Source of the DNA: Daldinia sp. FL1419
Lineage: Eukaryota; Ascomycota; Sordariomycetes; Xylariales; Hypoxylaceae
NCBI GenBank assembly: GCA_025201765.1
Contig: MU623423.1
Coordinates: 103,884 to 167,883, forward strand
Direction: 5' to 3'
Length of the DNA stretch: 64,000 nucleotides
Within the stretch, counting starts at the first letter, position 1; every line of letters starts with the position of its first letter. The notes beneath the pieces are model-generated. The model was not told where the DNA came from and did not search any database. It was given only the letters and a program-made list of their open reading frames with translations. The position numbers and the translations under genes are program-made. Positions 46,445 to 58,011 of this stretch are shown one piece after another.

Positions 46445-49400
46445 ATGCCTTCTGACGAGAAATTCCAAGCCGGAGAGGCTTACGGAGATGGAGACAATGG
46501 TCCTACCAATTACTTTGCCAATCCTACAAAGATTGCAACAGACATCTTGGCGGATGGTAAAGGTCTCAAGGGAAAAGTCTCTATTAAAGAGCTTGTAAAT
46601 CTCATCGAGGAACTAATACAGGTGGGACAGCCTATGGATGATAAGAAAGGGTACTGTTGATCCCGCAAGATTTGCTACGAGTACATCTAACATCAAATAG
46701 AAACACTGAACTCCTGATTGGCATTTTGACTGCCCTCCCTTCCACATCGAACGCCAGGGTTCAATTGACCAACAAACTCATCGATACACTTTGGAATAAT
46801 CTTCAACATCCACCACTGAGCTATCTCGGTGGTGATATGAAGTATGACGTTGTTGGCTCATCCGCCTCGAACAATGTGCCACCTAAGCCCGACGATGTCA
46901 TCGAGTTCAAAGCACCAGACAGCGATATCACACTTCGAGCAGAGGTACCTCAAGCCCCTGATGGCCTCCATCATTATAGAACCCCAGATGGAAGTTTCAA
47001 CAACCCCATACAGCCTAACTTGGGCAGAGCGGGTGCTCCATATGCCAAGTCAGTGAGAAACACGAAGCGTCTTGCTGGCGTCAGACCTGACCCCGGTTTG
47101 CTCTTTGATCTCTTGATGGCACGCGATGATGAGCATTTCAAAGAGAACCCAGCAGGGATATCAGCAATGTTCTATTACCATGCAACCATCATCATACACG
47201 ACATATTCCGAACAAGTCGGACGGATATGAACATATCAGATACCTCATCGTATCTCGACCTAGCTCCCCTCTACGGTTCTTCCCTCAAGGATCAACTAGA
47301 GATCCGTACCATGAAGGAGGGTAAGCTGAAGCCCGATACCTTCCACGAGAAGCGACTGCTTGGTCAACCTGCGGGTGTCAACGTCATGTTGGTCCTCTAC
47401 AGCCGTTTCCACAACTACGCTGCGGACATACTGTTGAAGATCAACGAAAATGGACGTTTCACGCTGGAATGCGACCCTAATGCTAGCCCGGAGGAGAAGG
47501 CTCGTGCTGTCGCTAAACAAGACCACGACCTTTTCAACACGGCTCGCTTGATCACTGGCGGGCTATATATCAATGTCAGCTTGCACGACTACATCAGAGC
47601 CATTACAAATACACACCACTCCAAGAGTGACTGGACTCTGGACCCGCGTGTAGAGATGGACAAGCAGTTCGACGGCGAGGGTGCGCCACGTGGTGTTGGC
47701 AACCAAGTCAGTGCTGAGTTCAACCTACTATACCGGTTCCATTCATGTATATCCAAGAAAGATGAACGTTGGATAAACGGCTTCTTCCTCAAGCTCTTCC
47801 CAGGCAGGAAGGTAGAAGATTTAGAGAATATTAGCTGGACGGAGCTCGGCGGAGCTCTTCTCGAGTTTGAGAACAAGACTCCTAAAGACCCTAGCCTCCG
47901 TACCTTCGACGAGCTAAAGCGTCAAGAGGACGGCACGTTCAGAAACGAAGACCTCGTGCGAATCCTCAAAGAATCCATGGACGACCCTGCCGGCGTCTTC
48001 GGCGCACGTACAATCCCGAAGGTGCTCAAGGTCGTCGAAACCCTAGGAATCATCCAAGGCCGCAAGTGGCAGACTGCTTCGCTGAACGAATTCCGCCAGT
48101 TCTTCGGGCTCAAGAAGTGGGAGAAGTTCACCGATATCAACTCCGACCCAGACATTGCCAAACTCCTTGAGAAGCTGTACACGGACCCCGACATGGTTGA
48201 GCTCTACCCCGGACTCATGATTGAAGACATCAAGCCTGTCCGTAACACTGGCTGCGGTATCCAGCCGACATACTCGCTGGGTCGTGCTGTGTTGTCCGAT
48301 GCTGTCACCCTTGTGCGCTCGGATAGGTTCAACACTATTGATTATAACGTCTCTAATCTGACGAGCTGGGGTTATAACGAAGTGCAACAAGACCCCAAGA
48401 CTTTGGGGGGGTCTATGGCTTGTAAGTAACCTTATATTTTCACATCTCTCTCCTTGGCCTCATTCACTGGCATTTGTAGGAACATCACTAACGCTTGGTA
48501 CTATACCTAGACAAACTAATCCAGCGAGGTCTCCCCGGCTGGTTCCCCTACAACTCCGTAGCCGTCATGCAACCATTCTACACAAAGAAGGCCAACACGG
48601 CAATCGCCAAGGAGCTCGGCACCCTCGACCAGTTCTCACAAGCCGACCCTCAGCCTCCAAGGACAAACGTCGTGCTCTTCACCAGCCCGTCCATCAAGAA
48701 AGTCCTCAGCAACCACAGGGAGTTCCTCATCCCCTGGGCCTCGCCGCTCAATGACCTCTTCCCGGGTAAGAAGGACGTCAGCTGGTATATGCTGGCAGGC
48801 GACCAGCCGCAAAACGAGGCCGACCGCGCAAACATGCTCAAGGCGCTAGGCAAAGTCCCCGACATCCGCGGTGCTATCCAGCGCTTCGTCGCGACCGCAG
48901 GGTCCAAGCTCATCCAAAAGGAGACCTTTGAGCTTAAAAAGGGCCTTAATCAAATCGATCTAATCCGCGACATAGCAATCCCGCTGAACGCGCAGCTGCT
49001 CGCAGACCTATTCTATTTCGATCTCAAGACGGACGAGAACCCCGACGGCTCGCTCGGCGCCGCGGAGCTCTACGGGCATCTCCTGGACATCCGCATCTGG
49101 GGCGTGAACAACAACGACCCGGGACAGGCGTGGAATCGCCGGCGAAAGGCGCAGGAGGGCGCGGAGATCGTGATCCGCACGACGAAGAAGATCGTCGAGG
49201 AAGTCGCGCTTACGCGTGTCCCCTTCGGCTCCATTGTGTCGGACACCATCGGACGCGGGGCGAGTCTGAAGAAGGGCTCCTTGAGGTCTTGCGGACATAA
49301 ACTCGTCGAGCAGTTATTGACTCAGGGGGGTAGTATTGACAGGGTGACGGATATGCTATGGCTTACTGCTTTTGGCGGAATTGGTGTCGTTGTTACGGTG

Positions 49401-50239
49401 GTAAGTTACGGCGTCTTCACGACTTAGCCGCCTGTTGCAAAAGCATGCTAACGTACCCTCCTATCACAGTTTTATGAAATCATGGAGTTCTTCCTACGCA
49501 AGGAAAACGCATCAATCTGGGCCGAGGTTCAGGCCCTGGCGAAGAATAACGACGACGATGCTATTCGCGACTACGTCGTTGAGGCCCAGCGCCTCACTAG
49601 CACGCAACGCACCATGCGCGTTGCGTCGAAGCCGGATGAACTCGAGGGCAAGAAGATTCAGCCCGGTAACTTTGTCATTCTGTTGCTCGTAAGTCCCCCC
49701 TCCCCCCTACCCCATATATATCTCCCTTCCATTTTTCCAGTCAAGGTTAAAAACGCTGACTTCATCGCCACCACCCAGGGCGAAGCCGGCCGCAACCCCT
49801 CGGAGATCCCCGACGCCGACAAGTTCGACCCGAAGCGCCAGGGCGAAGCTGTAACGCCATTCAGCTACGGACAGCACGAGTGTCTAATGAAGCACCTAGT
49901 CCCGGTCTTCATCGCCGGACTAGTCAAACTCGCAGCCGATCTGAAAGAGCTGCGGCCGGCGCCAGGCCAGATGGGCCAAGTCAAGACCATCCAAGTCGGC
50001 ACGGAGAAGGCGTATCTTAACGACAGCTGGTCGTACCTTGGCTTCGACGCTAGCAGTACGTCTCCCCTCCCCCTTTCTTGGTACTTTGAATCGTCACTAA
50101 CACACCGAAAGCGTGGAAGCTTCACTTCGACGGCCACGGACAAGGTGGCTTCGAGGGTGAGAGACAGCCTACCTCGTCCATGGAGCTACAAGAGTACTAC
50201 CACCGCATCCAGCAGGCTAAGGAGAAATTGCTGGGTTAA
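46445..50239 (+). CDS. Psi-factor-producing oxygenase (fatty-acid dioxygenase fused to P450)
   Basis: Six exons (46445-46650, 46701-48421, 48511-49400, 49470-49688, 49746-50055, 50112-50239) give 1157 residues, the usual length of Ppo/linoleate diol synthases. The N-terminal half is an animal-heme-peroxidase-like dioxygenase domain: a His in IIIHDIFRTS, LAPLYGSS, YSRFHNYAADIL and the catalytic Tyr413 in LYRFH. The C-terminal half is a P450-like hydroperoxide isomerase domain with its heme thiolate Cys1058 in YGQHECLMK. Because the Cys is present, the P450 half may be active, unlike PpoC-type 10R-dioxygenases, which are reported to lack this activity. Products would be hydroxylated or rearranged C18 oxylipins that influence sporulation. 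The regiochemistry cannot be read from sequence. Confidence 0.93.
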
Positions 50240-51437
50240 GTACTAGGTAAGAAACGGAAGGAAAATCCGACTAGGTATCAAAATTTGTGAGCGAACTAGT
50301 TTGAAAAAGAAAAATGAGACAAGATCTATGATGTTGAACAGTCCTAGGATACCTTCGTTAATAAGAAGTATAATCTTGGTATCGTGCCTGTCATATTTGT
50401 GAAACTATCCCAATAAGATCATCAGGTGAAAGTGTTAGTCCATAGGTAGACGAAGGGAAGGTTATATAGCAGGAATCTTTGATTGACCCATCACCATTAC
50501 ACTACCCCTTTCCCCTTTTCGTTTGAAGAGCTCATATGCCTATACTATGTGTTCATTAGTAGCACTCACATAAAGCCTGTATCACCTAGTAGTCACGTCG
50601 AATCAATCGCTCAAAAGAACTGGCGATTCATCTCAATCAACAACAAATCTCATTTCGACGCTATCAAATGCCCTTGCCAGCACGTCGCGGCAGAAGGTAA
50701 AGGTATATATCCACAAGAAGCGGGGGATCTAGATCTCGACCGCGAAAATCAAAACATGTCCAAGAATCTAACTAGTAAACCCAACCCCCCAGCAAAAGTA
50801 TTTTCCATTGCCCGCGGATTCCCCTGCCGCGGCGCCCCAAAGAGTCCTAAGTATTCTCGTGAGAAAAAAATGCAGATCTGATTCGCGTGTCGTCTTGGTC
50901 GTGTATCTCTTGGCTCCAAACCTCGCTCCTCCTAGCAAAGCTTCCTCCGTTGAGAAGATAAGTCAACTCCTTTCTTCCCGGGTCTCGTCCGGGATCTCGC
51001 TCCCACCAAGGAAAGAAAAGCTCTAAACCGCCACTCGCTGGCGCTATTCGTAATAATGGGGTATAGTAAGAAGGTAAAAAGTGCGTAGCTCAAGGATATT
51101 CAAGAAAGAAGTCGATAGCTCTTGAGATTAACAGTTAAAAGATAAATAATAAACACTACTGAATAGATGGTTCGTTATGTGCAACTCCCTCCAACTAGAA
51201 GCCAAAGCCTCCGGAGCTATAAAAGTTACGGAAATTAGTGCGTATATAATTGTACCGATATGGTATGATATGATATATCAATAATTTCGGCAGTGGTAAG
51301 GGGTACGCGCCACATCGAAAATGGTTGGCATCTAAATAGTCGGGGCGGAAACCTCCAAACTTTTAGGCACTACTCAGGATATAGGCGAAGTGAAGAGTAT
51401 TCGTATCACATCCAACATGCTTAGCCGCCTAATAGTT
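50240..51437. other. Convergent intergenic region
   Basis: This 1.2-kb spacer lies between the 3' ends of the Ppo and SUN genes. Open frames (50483-51026) resemble no family. No RNA gene was recognised. Confidence 0.4.
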
Positions 51438-53029
51438 TTAAAGTAGGTAGGTGGCGGCTACAAAAGCCACAACCAGGCCTGCAAAGGCAGCACCACCACC
51501 TTGTCGTTGGCCCGCGCCTTCGTTCTTGTTCAAATCGCCCGAAACATCCCCTCCATCAGTAGGGAGGGGGGCAGGGGTTGCAGAAGGTGGACTTCGGGTA
51601 AAGCTTGAGCTTATTGTTGCGTTTTCCTGGAAAATACCAGCTAGATATGGCGAATGGGTCGTGCTGCTTGCCTGGCTCGAAGTTGTCGCAAAACTACTAG
51701 TAGCGAAGCTGCTGCTGCTGCTGATACTGCTGCTTGTCGCGCTGCTAATCATAGACGACTTCGAAGAGGAGGTCGACGTGGAGCTGACGGTCGAAGAGGT
51801 CGAGGTCGTTGTCGGCGGTGCGGAGCTCGATGTAGGGGTACTCGATGTGCTAGAAGCTTGAGTAGAAGCAGGCTCTGATGAAGATGGGGCTTGAGAAGAA
51901 CTCGATGAGCTATCATCTTCTCCCGAGCCATCCAGATTATAAACGACAATGTTGGCTTTGGTGCCTTTAGGAACTGTAACAACGCAAAAGTCCGAGCCAC
52001 CAGCACCGGATGCTTTGTTGTCACTCCGAACGCCAGACCCATCGACTTCGCACTTGGCTCCATTGCAGCCTCCCTCAGGGCATTCGACTTTGAGACCGAA
52101 ATTTGGCTTCGTATTAAAAAGTGCCGAGTCTTGCCATACCGGGTTAATTCCTAGCTTGACGAATGTTTCTCCCGATTCGTCGGTATTCGCTCCGGCAACA
52201 TACGGAGACCAGTTACCAATAGGTTTCGATTCGTCACCCCAATGACATCCCTCATCAGCGCTAACGCCAGGGGCATTGATATAGTAGCTAGATAAGAATG
52301 TTAGCCTAGAATACCAATTTCGTTGAGAGGATACTCACTGAGCTGCGGTCGAGTCCCAATAAGACACACCCGGAACAGCCAGGGTAGCGGTGTCCAAGAC
52401 ATCGGTAGGAATGATCATGTCTTCGTAACCCGGAAGGCAGGTCTGGCAGAAAGAAACAACCTTTCCAGCCTTGTTCACGGCTTCCACCGCGCCAGTGCCG
52501 TCCACACACCAAGCCTTGTTCTTAAAAGGAACCTCAATTTCACCATCATCATTACAGTAAACGCCACCATACTGCAGCAAATTAGTTGGTCATCACAACA
52601 AAACTTAGGATAAATGTCACTAACGGTTGATTCGGGGAACGCGTAATGTGTGTTTGGTTTCCATTGCGCCATGACCTTACCGGGAGGACAGGCAATAGGG
52701 CACCAAGTACCCGAGACACACTCTTGGTCAGGGGCCAGAGCCCAACCACCGTTCATTTCAGAAGGCGTGACAGCGAATAGACCCTTATCTTCCGGGAATT
52801 GGCACTTCTTCTTACCATCTCGGGATACAAGCGCGGCGGAGCTATTTCGTTCGCTATACTTTGGGTTGTAGGCATTTTGAAGGCTAACACGACTGTGGCT
52901 GTGGCCGAGACTGTGCTTTTTCTCCAAGTGAAGGTGGTGATGGCGGTGCTGGGTGGTAGCAGCGCATATTTGAGTATTTAAGAGAAGGACTGCCGACCCA
53001 ATGGCGGCTTGTATCGTTGTGATCTTCAT
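51438..53029 (-). CDS. SUN-family cell-wall protein (GH132), serine-rich with probable GPI anchor
   Basis: Three exons (53029-52625, 52571-52339, 52287-51438) give 495 residues. A signal peptide (MKITTIQAAIGSAVLLL) is followed by a His-rich stretch (HRHHHLHLEKKH) and a probable Kex2-type KK/R region. The SUN domain then shows WCPIACPPGKVMAQWKP, YWDSTAAHYY, GCHWGDESKPIGNWSPYVAG and regularly spaced Cys. A Ser/Thr-rich low-complexity region of about 150 residues follows, and a hydrophobic C-terminus (FAGLVVAFVAATYLL) suggests a GPI anchor. SUN proteins (Sim1, Uth1, Nca3, Sun4) act on beta-glucans in septation and wall remodelling. The Ser-rich part makes long antisense open frames that are not genes. 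Confidence 0.92.
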
Positions 53030-56000
53030 GATTCCCAATAATGATCTTCGTGTCAAACGAGCAAACGCTCCAGAATGGTGAGGTTAAAGGCAGACGCCCC
53101 TATATTAGCGCAGCAACCGATCAACAACGAGATCAACAATTAAGACGACGATCGATCGGTAGGTTCCTATAGTCTGGTTGCGAATACGCCAAAAAAAAAA
53201 CTGGGTTTTGAGATCGATGAGACTTATAAGTCTTAACTAAACGAACGTTGGCATATAGTTTAAAAGAGTGACAAGGAGGCGAATCTCCACGATAATGACC
53301 GACAATAAACAAGAAGAAAAGAGAACGAGCGAAGTTGAAGCAAAATAAAGAGTGACTTGGGCCGTGATGCGCAAAAAGACGGAGAAACGACAAGTCCCAG
53401 CAAAGGAGAAGGAGAGGATAGCGGAGACGATGGTGAACGGGGCGGACGGGGGTGTAAGTGAAGAAAAAAAAACAGGATGGCTCTTCTCCAGGGGACCTCC
53501 CAGTGAGTCTCCAGCCAGTAGCGTAATCTACCATCACTATTATTGGTTGATTACCCCCGAGCCTATTGAAATCTCTTGAAAGGTTAACCAATGGCAAGTG
53601 ATCAACATAAATGAACTAAATGAACTAAATGCAGGTACATATCCACTTTCCAAATCTGGGAAAGTGGAGAACGTGCAACTACCGGAACGCTCAGTCGAGT
53701 TGCCCGTACTTCTTCAATTTTTCCCCAAGATCACCAACCCAATTCTACCAATGCTACCAATACTACCAATACTACCAATTACTATCTCTCCAACCCGATG
53801 GTCCGTACACTAATGCAGGAACAAAATGCGGCGGGATGGTACGCGATTTGATCGACCCAAGTCACCAAAAATTCGACGACATCCACGGCAAAACAACTAG
53901 CGACGACTTCCATATTATGATAACAAAATGATATGAGCATGGTGCCAATGTGCCAATGTACCAACGAACGATGCTGATACTAGTCGCAAACTACATGGGC
54001 CCGTTTTCCGCAATACAAGTGTAGATCAACACTCCTGACCGGGGCTCAAGAAAAACCCAAACATCTCCTAACTACCTAACCTACGTGTTCTTCGAAGTGC
54101 AAGTCCACGTAGAATGGCAATATTAAACCCTTTTTCCTTCTCATCTCTTTCTTCTAGATGCAACATCGCGCGCAACGCACGCGTCTTAATGTGATCTGGG
54201 AGCCGTATGGTCCAAAATCAAGGAATAGATATTAAGGCACGGAGATACCACCTAACCTAGTATTCATATATTGCAACGCTGCAAGGTGCGTTGGACTACT
54301 GGCGTAAATTACCTCTCAACATCCTCCCGGTCAGGATTCGACGGAATAAAAAGGTTGACATGCGGCTTACTGTACCACTACACCGTTACAATACTTCCAT
54401 GGGTACCTACCAACCTACCTAGGCATACTCCCATAGGTTAGGAATTCCAACCCGCATCCATGCAGGAAACACGCAGGAAACACGCAGGAAAGATGCAGCT
54501 ACGGCAAGGGTCTCACGCGAAGATCCAATCGCCTCAACCAAAACTGAGCTGTTATTTTCAGTAGGATTTTAATCATTCGACTAAATATCCTGTCGCAAAG
54601 AATTTAACTACAACACTCTCATTTCAACATCCATCCCATACCATATTTCGTTCGCCAATGCTCTTCAATATATAAAATGGTCATTAAAATCATTAGGGGC
54701 ATTTTCAACGTATGGAAAGTTACAACCATGCTGAGCTCATCAATAGGTACCTTTGGAGAACCGTGGGTCATGTTTTACTCCGCTAACCGAATAGAAGTAA
54801 GCTCGTTACCAGCTCTTACAAACAACGGTAAGAGGCTGACACATTTTTGTGACAAGATCTGAAAGAACCGTAGCGAGATCTTGAGCACGTGCAACACGGG
54901 TGGGAAAGTAATTAAACGTTATCTTGCAAACAGGTTAGTGTCATGGGGAGTTATGGGTCCGTATAATTGTCAGTGCTGATCTCCAGTTTAGGGCTTAATC
55001 AGGTGCCGGACCGTATTTTCATACAAAGAGCGGTATCGGCAAAGACTTATTAAACTCACCAATGATCAATCTAATTCTAGAGTACCTACACAGCTATGGA
55101 TGAGTAAACTAATAAGCTTGTTAGATCAATTTCGATCCAAGACAATTTCTCAATCAACAGTTCAATCGTTGGCGCATACAATCATCCATTACAAATAAAT
55201 ACCTAGGTATGTACCAAGTTAGGCTTGGATCTTAAGAGTTTGAATTATATCTCTTAATTAAATGAGCCTTCACTATACTATACTAACATCATCGGCGGCT
55301 TAGACCAGCTGTGATCATATAGCGTTTAAAGCTTTGCTTATTGCCAAAGTCTAAATATATTAATAGATAGGTACCTAGGTAGGTATGTTGGCGGACTTTA
55401 TAGCACGTGGATTATTTCCACCAACTAACATACGCTTAAAGTCAGCTGCGCCCTTGAAGCTCGTAAAAGCTCGACTTGTCTAACTATTACTCTTTGTGAT
55501 GCCTCTTTCGCCTTAACAAATTCGGGAGCCGGAGTAAAAATAAAAATGGGAAAACTCAAATTTAGTTTCTAGAAACAAATTACTGTGTCTCGGAGAAATA
55601 AAATCCAATAAAAGTAAAAGTTTTGATATTTTGAGTCATTCCCACTTTCTTCGATCGATACGATCAAAAACAATAATCCCGTCGTATCTTCGAAGCCTAA
55701 GAGAGCGCCAAGCTAACGCAACTAGCACCTAAAGTAAGCACCAAATCGCAGCGCATATTCAACCGTGATTGGCTCATTAGACGTCATTCTTCCAGCCCTA
55801 CAACGTGTATTACTAACATTTGCTAGCGCCTTGGGATATTTTTGTAACTTTCCAGCTACGCCTCTCCGGCCGCATCCAATCATGTGCGTTCCCGGCGACC
55901 TTACCGTCGGCTCGGGCCCGGCAACTTGTACAGCCGGGCTTGCTCCGCCCTACGGGATGTTCTGTTTCCACGAAGAGGGAGCCGCCATCTGCTGAATCTC

Positions 56001-56312
56001 AAGTCGCAAGAAATATTATTGGTCCATTCGCTTAAAGTTTATTTGCTATGACTTTTTTTATGGCTTTGAAGAGAGATATAAAGGCTTGAGTAAACCTCAT
56101 GAAGAACGACTCTTTTGCTGTCACCATCAACCAGAAAACCTAAATAAGCCCTTTCATTTTCTATCATTTTCCTATTTTTATTTTCCCGTCCGATTTCCTT
56201 ATTTCTTGAGCATCGTTGCCCGTTTCTTCGTATTATACAAACATCGGCATTCTCCAAGACAAATCTCTTAATAACTAAAACATCTTATCTTAATTATCCT
56301 AATACCGTCAAA
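53030..56312. promoter_or_regulatory. Long divergent intergenic region between the SUN and cupin genes
   Basis: I support no gene in 3.3 kb. Simple repeats include four CTACCAATA-like units at 53745-53779 and three ACGCAGGAA units at about 54470-54493. TAGGTACCTAGGTAGG motifs cluster near 55200 and 55368-55385. The last 250 bp before 56313 are pyrimidine-rich and end AATACCGTCAAAATG, a typical leader. Short ORFs such as 54677-54862 and 55765-55995 lack family resemblance. Confidence 0.45.
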
Positions 56313-57286
56313 ATGTTCAAGGCCGCCACTGTTGCAGCCATCTTGGCTTTCTGTTCCATTACTTCAGCCGCCCCGGCCAACAAACGCGGGGAGTCGCACT
56401 GGGCCGAGACAGGCTCGACTCCGAGCGTCTACGGAACCGCGACCGCCTGGGCGCCCCAGGGGACTTCCTCTTCCTCGGACTACCACACTTCTTTAAGTTA
56501 TTTTCAAACTAGTTCCGCCACCGAGGCTGCTGCTGCTTCTGCCACAGCAAGCGCTGGTACCGGAACCCCCGCTACACCAACGGGCCTGAGCAAAGTCCAG
56601 CAGATCCTGCTTTCCGACACTCGCGCCGACGTTGTCAACAACGTGCTCAAGGACGACGCTGACTTCGTGTTCGACTTCAACAAAGCGCGGAAATTCGGCC
56701 CGGGCAAGGGCGGCGAGATCGTCCAAGCCAACCGCAAGGCTTTCCCAGCTCTGACCGGAACGGGCATTGGTATGGCAGTTGGGTTCCTTGGTCCATGCGG
56801 GTTTAACACCCCACACGTCCACAACCGCGCCACGGAGCTCCTTATCGTGACAAAGGGAAAAGTTGTGTCGGAGATGGTCGTCGAGAACGGCGTCGAGGAC
56901 GAAGACAAGAAGCCTCGCGACATCACAAACACCATTGAAGAGCTACGTCCGTACCCCCCCCCCCCCCCCAGTACCTTAGTTAAAAGAAGTAATTCCTAAC
57001 CCCCACCCTCACAGAAGCAACACCGTACTTCATGGGCGCCCTGCACACGCAATTCAACCCGACGTGCGAGGACGTGGTCTTCGTCGCGCCGCTCTCGAGC
57101 GAGGACTTCGGCGCCAACACCATGGCGCAGGCGTACTTCGCGCTGCAAGACGACACGATCCGCGCCGCGGCCGGAAACCACGTCGACGGCGCCGACGTCG
57201 ACAAGTTCCGCGGGATCATCAGTGCGAATGTTGCGCTGGGTGTCGAGCAGTGCTTGAAGACTTGTGGGATTGCCAAGCGCAGGTGA
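56313..57286 (+). CDS. Secreted germin-like cupin (spherulin 1A type)
   Basis: Two exons (56313-56946, 57015-57286) give 301 residues. A signal peptide (MFKAATVAAILAFCSITSAAP) is followed by a Lys-Arg Kex2-type site, an Ala/Ser/Thr-rich spacer and one cupin domain. Cupin motif 1 is exact, HVHNRATELLIVTKG (HxH, four residues, E, six residues, G). Motif 2 has HTQFN with the metal His, although the usual Pro before it is absent. The C-terminus has a CLKTCG cysteine pair. Related proteins bind Mn and include oxalate oxidases, dismutases and slime-mould spherulins, so enzymatic activity is open. The intron starts GTCCGTA and contains a run of about 16 cytosines next to the donor. Confidence 0.88.
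56956..56971. repeat. Poly(C) homopolymer inside the cupin intron
   Basis: A run of about 16 cytosines lies just after the GTCCGTA donor. Unspliced reading would encode a short proline run and then stop. Its length may vary between strains. Confidence 0.75.
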
Positions 57287-58011
57287 AATACCTAGTGCCG
57301 GGTATGGTTTTGGGTGGTATGGGTATGGGCTAGGTAATGGGGTTTATGCGGAGTTTGGAGGGGGTTTGGTGCATATTTGGATAGGGGTATGGGAAGGTCT
57401 AGAGGTTGGTTAGGTGCATAGCATTGGTCTGGAGGTTTACTAGCGTTGATTTTATCACGACTGTTTTTGATTTATTCTTGTTATAGCATGTTAATTATAT
57501 GGTCATCTGATGGCTTGACATTCTCTCATTATGGAATATACGATAGTCGTATATCGGCCTATACTACTGTAACATTCTTTTTTAATTTCCCTTCTTTCGT
57601 GTGAGACTAGGTAGTTATGAATTATACTCCTTCCGTATTGCAATGTTTCTGGCAATTCGGATATTAATGACTACACATGTGGTTTGCACCTTATATTACT
57701 GTTATTCGGCGGACCCCAGTAGTACTTCGCTGAAATCCTGGTGCTTACCTAAATCCAAAGTCTCCCTGAGGGACGATGTGATTTCAGGGTAGGTGTTTTA
57801 TGGCATAGAGTCTTGGTGGAATAGCCGGGACGATTTAACAAGCACGGCTTTATTCGAATTTTAGAGCCCTGTTCCGTATCGTGTAGGTTTGAAAACCAAT
57901 ATTATTCCAGGGGTTGTGCTATACGCCTTTAGCTAGCCATGGATGTGATGCATCTGCTACAAACGCAGATGGCGTATATTAAGGTTGAGTCTGTTGGTAT
58001 AAACTCACACT
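57287..58011. other. Convergent intergenic region
   Basis: This 725-bp spacer lies between the 3' ends of the cupin and lipid-kinase genes. It begins with a G-rich stretch (57297-57420). No gene is seen. Confidence 0.4.

Noticed and set aside
51451..51878. Long open frames on the + strand opposite the SUN gene
   Set aside because: They are antisense readings of the Ser/Thr-rich repeat region of a clear, well-spliced SUN-family gene.
53598..53931. Overlapping open frames with an ILPILPI repeat
   Set aside because: The apparent protein repeat is only the translation of a short CTACCAATA tandem repeat.
56313..56999. Cupin gene read as one exon ending in a proline run
   Set aside because: The proline run comes from the intronic poly(C). 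Splicing 56947-57014 restores the second cupin motif and a normal C-terminus.
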